NCBI GenBank assembly: GCA_024278555.1
Contig: JAJRSX010000192.1
Location: 1 to 10,762, forward strand
From: a bacterium
GTDB lineage: Bacteria; CG2-30-53-67; CG2-30-70-394
Length of the DNA: 10,762 nucleotides
Reading direction: 5' to 3'
Shown: in pieces, positions 6,624-10,762 of the stretch
How positions within the stretch are numbered: the first letter of the stretch is position 1
How the letters are laid out: every line of letters starts with the position of its first letter
The notes under the pieces: model-generated
Databases searched by the model: none
Seen by the model: the letters and a program-made list of their open reading frames with translations, nothing else
What the model was told of the DNA's origin: nothing
Made by a program: the position numbers and the translations under genes

Positions 6624-8075
6624 ATGGCCGCTTTTGATTCCAGCCGCCTGAACGGCTGGCAACAGCTCGCGATCAAGTACTTCTTTGTCGCCATCGTCCT
6701 CTTTGGCGCCCAGGTCCTCTTCGGGATGCTCGCCGGCCTCCAGTACGTGAAGCCGGACCTCCTGCAGCAGGCCGTTCCCTTCTCCATCACCCGCATCGTC
6801 CACATCAACGCGATGGTGGTGTGGTTGCTGTACGGCTTCCTCGGCTCCGTCTACTGGCTGCTGGAGGATGAGAGCGGCGTCCCGGTGGTGGGGCTGAAGC
6901 TGGGGAACCTCGCCTTCTACCTCCTCACCGCCGCCGTGGTGGTGGTGGTGGTGGTCTACCTCTTTATCCAGATCGGGCCGGGCAACGACCTCACCCGCTG
7001 GTTGATCACCGAGGGGCGCGAGTACATCGAGGCGCCGCGCTGGGCCGACATCGGCATCGTCGTCTGCGCTCTCATCTTTTATTACAACGTCGCCGCCACC
7101 TTTATGAAGGGGCGCTTCTCCGGCATTAGCGGGGTCCTCACCCTCGACCTCATCGCCCTGGCCGGCCTCTACCTGGCGGGGATGTTCTACCAGGTGAACA
7201 TCAGCCACGATCAGTACTGGTGGTGGTGGGTGATCCACCTCTGGGTGGAGGCGACCTGGGAGGTCCTGGTCGGCTGCATCCTCGCCTGGGGGCTGATGAC
7301 CATCCTCGGGACCCGCCGGGAGATCGTCACCACCTGGCTCTACGTGGAGGTGGTCCTGATGCTCGGCTCCGGGATCCTCGGCCTCGGCCACCACTACTTC
7401 TGGATCGGGATGCCCGACTACTGGTTGAAGATCGGCGGCTTCTTCTCCGCCCTGGAGCCGATCCCCCTGGTGGCGATGGTGGTCCACTCGGTCTACGACT
7501 CGGGGGAGCACCGGCTCAGGAACATCAACCACCCCGCCTTTGCCTGGTTCATCGCCCACACCATGGGCAACTTCTTCGGCGCCGGCGTCTGGGGCTTCAT
7601 GCAGACCCTGCCGCAGATCAACCTCTACACCCACGGCACCCAGTGGACCGCCTCCCACGGCCACGTCGCCTTCTGGGGCGCCTACGTCACCATTGTCGTG
7701 CCGATGGTCTACCTCGCCCTGCAGAAGGGGCGCGGCAATGTCTGGATGGGGAGCGGCCTGGTGGGCGCTTGGCGGTGGAAGTGGGCACTCACCCTCCAGG
7801 CACTGGGGACCGTGGGGATGGCCATGTGTCTGCTCATCGCCGGCTACGTCCAGTCGTTCACCGAGCGCGCCGTCGGCGGTTCCACCTGGGAGGCCTACTT
7901 CCACGCCCAGACCCAGCCGTGGTTCACCCAGGCGATGCACTGGCGGATGGTCTTCGGGGTGATCTTCTCCCTCGGCTTCCTCCTCCTCGCCTGGGATCTG
8001 GTGGCCATCGGGGTTGGCGAGCGCCGTCCCGCGGAGGCCCTGCCGCCCCGTGAGGAGGCGGCGGCCGCGGCCTGA
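6624..8075 (+). CDS. norB: Nitric oxide reductase subunit B (heme b/b3-FeB catalytic subunit)
   Basis: This 483-residue integral membrane enzyme belongs to the heme-copper oxidase superfamily and reduces NO to N2O. All expected metal ligands are present: His60 and His347 for low-spin heme b, His345 for heme b3, His205, His256 and His257 for FeB, and the FeB glutamate Glu209 in HLWVEATWE. Numbering runs within two of Pseudomonas NorB. About twelve membrane segments can be picked out. There is no quinol-oxidase-type N-terminal extension, so with norC this is a cNOR, not qNOR. I chose the ATG at 6624, with GAGGAGG overlapping the end of norC, over longer upstream frames. A GTG codon run near 6936-6953 encodes a poly-Val stretch in one helix. 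The C-terminus is an odd Ala-rich tail. norQ and norD do not follow. Confidence 0.97.
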   Translation: MAAFDSSRLNGWQQLAIKYFFVAIVLFGAQVLFGMLAGLQYVKPDLLQQAVPFSITRIVHINAMVVWLLYGFLGSVYWLLEDESGVPVVGLKLGNLAFYLLTAAVVVVVVVYLFIQIGPGNDLTRWLITEGREYIEAPRWADIGIVVCALIFYYNVAATFMKGRFSGISGVLTLDLIALAGLYLAGMFYQVNISHDQYWWWWVIHLWVEATWEVLVGCILAWGLMTILGTRREIVTTWLYVEVVLMLGSGILGLGHHYFWIGMPDYWLKIGGFFSALEPIPLVAMVVHSVYDSGEHRLRNINHPAFAWFIAHTMGNFFGAGVWGFMQTLPQINLYTHGTQWTASHGHVAFWGAYVTIVVPMVYLALQKGRGNVWMGSGLVGAWRWKWALTLQALGTVGMAMCLLIAGYVQSFTERAVGGSTWEAYFHAQTQPWFTQAMHWRMVFGVIFSLGFLLLAWDLVAIGVGERRPAEALPPREEAAAAA

Positions 8076-8093
8076 GCGCCGGGCCAAGGGCAG

Positions 8094-8137
8094 GGCGGGG
8101 CCCCGTTGCCGCGCGGCCCCGCCTCGCCCCTTTTTAC
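8094..8137 (+). terminator. Hairpin with T-run between norB and hemoglobin gene
   Basis: GGCGGGGCC (8094-8102) pairs perfectly with GGCCCCGCC (8115-8123) around a 12-base loop. CGCCCC and then TTTTT (8131-8135) follow. The distance from stem to T-run is longer than ideal. It may be a partial terminator that lowers expression of the genes after norB, or a 3' stabilising hairpin. Confidence 0.45.
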
Positions 8138-8159
8138 CCAACTCCATCAGGAGCACCCC

Positions 8160-8540
8160 ATGGCCGACGATGACCCCACCCTCTACGCCCGCCTCGGTGG
8201 CTACGACGCCATCGCCGCGGTCGCCGGCGACCTCCTGTCTCGCCTCGAGGGCGACCCCCTCCTCGGCCGCTTCTGGCAACACCGCGGTGACGACGGGATC
8301 GCGCGCGAGAAGCAGCTCCTCATCAACTACCTGTGCGCCTCCGCCGGTGGCCCCATGATCTACACCGGTCGCGACATGGAGACCGCCCACCGCGGCATGG
8401 GGATCACCAACGCCGATTGGGATGCCTTCATGGGCCACCTGGTGGCGACCCTCGACAACTTCTCCGTTCCTGAGCGGGAAACGGGTGAGGTTCTTGCGTT
8501 CATTGAATCCACCAAAGGTGACATCGTTAAGCATGCATAA
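8160..8540 (+). CDS. Group 1 truncated hemoglobin
   Basis: This 126-residue heme protein of the 2-on-2 globin fold is probably cytoplasmic. The start LYARLGGYDAI and the middle block REKQLL..YLC..AGGP.IYTGRDM are hallmarks of the TrHbN group. His77 in the AHRGMGI segment is the proximal heme ligand, and the C-terminal VLAFIESTKGDIV is typical. Members bind O2 and NO, and several oxidise NO to nitrate. Following norB on the same strand, it probably protects the cytoplasm from NO while NorCB handles the periplasmic side; that is inference. The ATG at 8160 has AGGAG six bases upstream. A longer frame opening at 8106 lacks a ribosome site and adds low-complexity residues. A stem-loop lies between this gene and norB. 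Confidence 0.92.
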   Translation: MADDDPTLYARLGGYDAIAAVAGDLLSRLEGDPLLGRFWQHRGDDGIAREKQLLINYLCASAGGPMIYTGRDMETAHRGMGITNADWDAFMGHLVATLDNFSVPERETGEVLAFIESTKGDIVKHA

Positions 8541-8609
8541 CCTTTTATGCGACTTCGCTATAGTAGGTGGGTTGCGGCGCACCGTAGTGACGATTGCGTG
8601 GGTGGCCCC

Positions 8610-9272
8610 ATGAGCCAGGTCCTCGGCCCGATCCACTACCTAATGTGGAACAAGATCGCCCTCGCCCACGGCTGGGAGGGGGCGTGCCTGGCGGCGGCGG
8701 AGGCGGCGTGGGGTCGGCAGCGGGTTGCCGACCTCCTCCCTGGGGCCGCGGCGCACCGGTGGGCCCCGCCCCAAGGGGAGCTCGCCGAGCTGATCGGCGA
8801 CGCCTCGATCCACGGCTGGCTCCAGGAGGCGGTGAACCGGGTGGAGGAGAGCCTCGCGGCCACGGTCGCCGCGCTCCTTGGCGGTGGCGCAGAGGCCGAG
8901 TCCCTGCTCGCCGGCGCCTCCCGCGCCCATGGCCACGAGACCGCCGCTGCGGCCTCCCAGGATGGGGAGGACGGCCCGCCCCTGGCGCGCCTCACCGGCC
9001 TCCTCATGAGCTGCTACCTCGACGGGATGCCGTGCGACCAGGTGAGCGAGGTGGCGGAGCAGGGGGAGGCCCGCCTGGTGGTTCGCCGTATCCTCGAGGT
9101 CCACCGCCCCAACTGGGAGCGGGGCGGCGCCCCCGCCGCCACTATGGTCGCCCTCCAGGGTGCGTGGAGCGGCGGCCTCGCCGGCGGCCTCGACCTCCGT
9201 ATCGCCCATACCCGAGAGCTTCAGCCGGTTGCCGGGATGCTTGCCTGTAACGACACATTCACTCTCGATTGA
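8610..9272 (+). CDS. Uncharacterised His/Cys protein downstream of truncated hemoglobin
   Basis: This is a 220-residue soluble protein without signal or membrane segment. Two similar motifs stand out in the N-terminal half, GPIHYLMWNKI (6-16) and IHGWLQEAVNRVE (67-79). A C-terminal CYLDGMPCDQVSEV (135-148) is followed by VHRPNWE (164-170) and a late ACND (212-215). His9, His68, Cys135, Cys142, His165 and Cys213 are candidate metal or redox ligands. I have an unverified recollection of similar proteins in anaerobic bacteria with GPIHxWLYNKI and DGMPCD motifs; I know no function. I start at the ATG at 8610, where the family-like sequence begins. A frame from 8547 is possible. The ribosome site is weak (GGTGG). 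Its place in the nor gene train suggests a nitrosative-stress role. Confidence 0.72.
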   Translation: MSQVLGPIHYLMWNKIALAHGWEGACLAAAEAAWGRQRVADLLPGAAAHRWAPPQGELAELIGDASIHGWLQEAVNRVEESLAATVAALLGGGAEAESLLAGASRAHGHETAAAASQDGEDGPPLARLTGLLMSCYLDGMPCDQVSEVAEQGEARLVVRRILEVHRPNWERGGAPAATMVALQGAWSGGLAGGLDLRIAHTRELQPVAGMLACNDTFTLD

Positions 9273-9304
9273 CGCCCCGGGTCGCGCCACCGGTTGCAGC
9301 CGCC

Positions 9305-10342
9305 GTGAACCCCCCAACCCGCCACCCGATTTTCCCCCTCCTCCTGGCCATGGCCACGCTGGTCCTCCCCACCACCCTGCACGCCGCCGCCACCTCCGTG
9401 GTGTTGGCCGGCCACACGAGCTGGGTGAACGCCATCGCGGTGGGCCCGGACGGGGCGCTCGTGGCCACCGGCGGCAACGACGGCGCCATCGGGATCTGGG
9501 GGGTCGACGGCACCCTGCACCACCGGATCGAGCTGCCGCGCCCCGCCACCCCCATGGGGGACGACTCCCTCCTCGCCCACCTCGGGGTGCCGGTGAACGC
9601 GGTCGCCTTCGACCCCACCGGCCAGTGGCTCGCCGCCGGCGGTGGTGACGGCACCATCCACCTGGTGGCGGTGGGCGAAGGGCGGATCACCGACTCCCTC
9701 GTCATTCAGGGCGGGCAGGTCAACGCCCTCTGCTGGCTCCCGGACGGTAGGCTGCTCGCCGGCGGTCTCGACGGCTGCCTCACCCTGTGGGAGGTGGCCC
9801 ACCACCGAGCCGTCGCCCGCCAGCAGCTCTTCCACTTCCCGATCCAGCAGATCGCCCCCGCGCCGGACGGCAAGCGGGTCGCGGTCTGCTCCCTGGAGAG
9901 CCGGGTGAAGGTCGTCGCGGTGGCGGGGCTGGAGACGACCCGGATCCTCAAGGGGCACAAGGACACGGTCTATGGGGTGGCGTGGTCGCCGGACGGCCGC
10001 TACCTCGCCACCGGCTCCAACGACCGCACCGCCCGCCTATGGGACCTCCGGAAGGGTGGGGGGGACCTCCAGGAGGGCGGGGCGTCCCGGGTCCTCTGGC
10101 AGAGAGATGAGCCGATCTACGCGGTCGCCTTCGCCCCCGACGGCGCCACCGTGGCGATCGCCCCCCGCGGCACCGCCATCGAGCTGCTCACCGTCCCCGG
10201 CGGTGAGCCGGTGGCCGAGCTCACCGGCCACACCGCGGATATCTGCGCCCTCTGCTTCCCGCGGCCCCACCGCCTGGTGAGCAGCAGCCGCGACGCCACC
10301 GCCCGCATCTGGAGGGTAGGCAAGGAGTGGGGGACGAGATGA
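9305..10342 (+). CDS. Exported seven-bladed WD40 repeat protein
   Basis: This 345-residue protein probably forms a beta-propeller in the periplasm. A signal peptide runs to about residue 27 (core FPLLLAMATLVLP, cleavage after LHA). Seven WD40-like repeats follow, near residues 31-66, 84-118, 126-155, 161-192, 198-235, 247-277 and 284-320. The fifth is the most canonical, with GHKDTV...SPDGRYLATGSNDRTARLWDL. Seven blades make a closed propeller with no catalytic domain and no CxxCH, so a scaffold or binding role is likely; the partner is unknown. I chose the GTG at 9305 because it begins the signal peptide. An in-frame TTG at 9269 overlaps the previous stop. Neither has a strong ribosome site. 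It is the last gene of the train. Confidence 0.85.
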   Translation: MNPPTRHPIFPLLLAMATLVLPTTLHAAATSVVLAGHTSWVNAIAVGPDGALVATGGNDGAIGIWGVDGTLHHRIELPRPATPMGDDSLLAHLGVPVNAVAFDPTGQWLAAGGGDGTIHLVAVGEGRITDSLVIQGGQVNALCWLPDGRLLAGGLDGCLTLWEVAHHRAVARQQLFHFPIQQIAPAPDGKRVAVCSLESRVKVVAVAGLETTRILKGHKDTVYGVAWSPDGRYLATGSNDRTARLWDLRKGGGDLQEGGASRVLWQRDEPIYAVAFAPDGATVAIAPRGTAIELLTVPGGEPVAELTGHTADICALCFPRPHRLVSSSRDATARIWRVGKEWGTR

Positions 10343-10623
<281 letters not shown>

Positions 10624-10761
10624 CTAGGAGTCTGTCGGACTTATGCACGATCTACTGCTTGATTCGCGGATCTCGGCCCGGATCGCGCCCCGTTCTTCGT
10701 TACATAGGCCCGCGTAGCGCTCGAACGGGTCGCAATCCGGACTCGAGCCCGCTTTCCCTCG
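10624..10761 (-). CDS. Partial open frame off the window edge, possible transposase C-terminus
   Basis: The minus strand is open from the edge to a TAG at 10624-10626, giving 45 residues. The stretch DPFERYAGLCNEERGAIRAEI looks like real protein, with a helical, charged pattern. The end, CISPTDS then stop, is encoded by AGTCCGACAGACTCC, which looks like an insertion-sequence terminus overlapping the end of its transposase gene. I cannot name the family. It may instead be the end of another gene or a remnant. Confidence 0.35.
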   Translation of the reverse strand, partial: RGKAGSSPDCDPFERYAGLCNEERGAIRAEIRESSSRSCISPTDS

Positions 10762-10762
10762 C

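Noticed and set aside
6477-8636. A 719-codon open frame on the minus strand
   Set aside because: It lies opposite norB and the hemoglobin gene, whose family motifs and ligands are complete. The minus-strand product is low-complexity His/Glu/Pro/Gly-rich, as expected of the antisense of GC-rich coding DNA.

Overview
The window is high-GC proteobacterial DNA (about two thirds G+C by eye). Its core is a nitrogen-oxide gene cluster: an octaheme hydroxylamine-oxidoreductase (HAO)-like cytochrome, a sigma-54 enhancer-binding regulator, the cytochrome c nitric oxide reductase genes norC and norB, and a group 1 truncated hemoglobin. A denitrifying or NO-detoxifying gamma- or alphaproteobacterium would fit. 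I cannot fix the taxon from sequence alone.

Layout. 2-442 (+) is the 3' end of a lytic transglycosylase. 443-660 is a convergent gap with two strong G-quadruplex motifs on opposite strands. 661-963 (-) is a small Cys-rich two-CW protein with an AT-rich upstream region. 1338-1811 (+) is an unrecognised exported protein behind a sigma-54-like promoter. 2248-3675 (+) is the HAO-like octaheme cytochrome with a long upstream region. 3676-3937 holds inverted repeats between convergent genes. 3938-5536 (-) is the GAF-AAA+-HTH regulator, divergent from a probable operon on the + strand: a small membrane protein (5684-5968), norC (6022-6621), norB (6624-8075), truncated hemoglobin (8160-8540), an uncharacterised His/Cys protein (8610-9272) and an exported seven-bladed WD40 protein (9305-10342). 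The tail has short repeats and a minus-strand frame running off the end that looks like the edge of a mobile element.

How it may work together. HAO-family enzymes convert hydroxylamine to NO, or run reductively on nitrite or NO, in the periplasm. NorCB reduces NO to N2O at the periplasmic side of the membrane, and group 1 truncated hemoglobins commonly oxidise NO to nitrate in the cytoplasm. The sequence supports joint control. The same 24-bp inverted repeat, ATTTCGG-N10-CCGAAAT, occurs upstream of the hao-like gene (1919-1942) and between the regulator and the nor operon (5577-5600). In both places a sigma-54 -24/-12 candidate lies just downstream, and a sigma-54 activator gene sits between the two targets. 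I saw no other copy. This shared operator is the most notable observation here. The usual HAO partners (haoB, cytochrome c554, cM552) and the NOR maturation genes norQ and norD are absent from the window.
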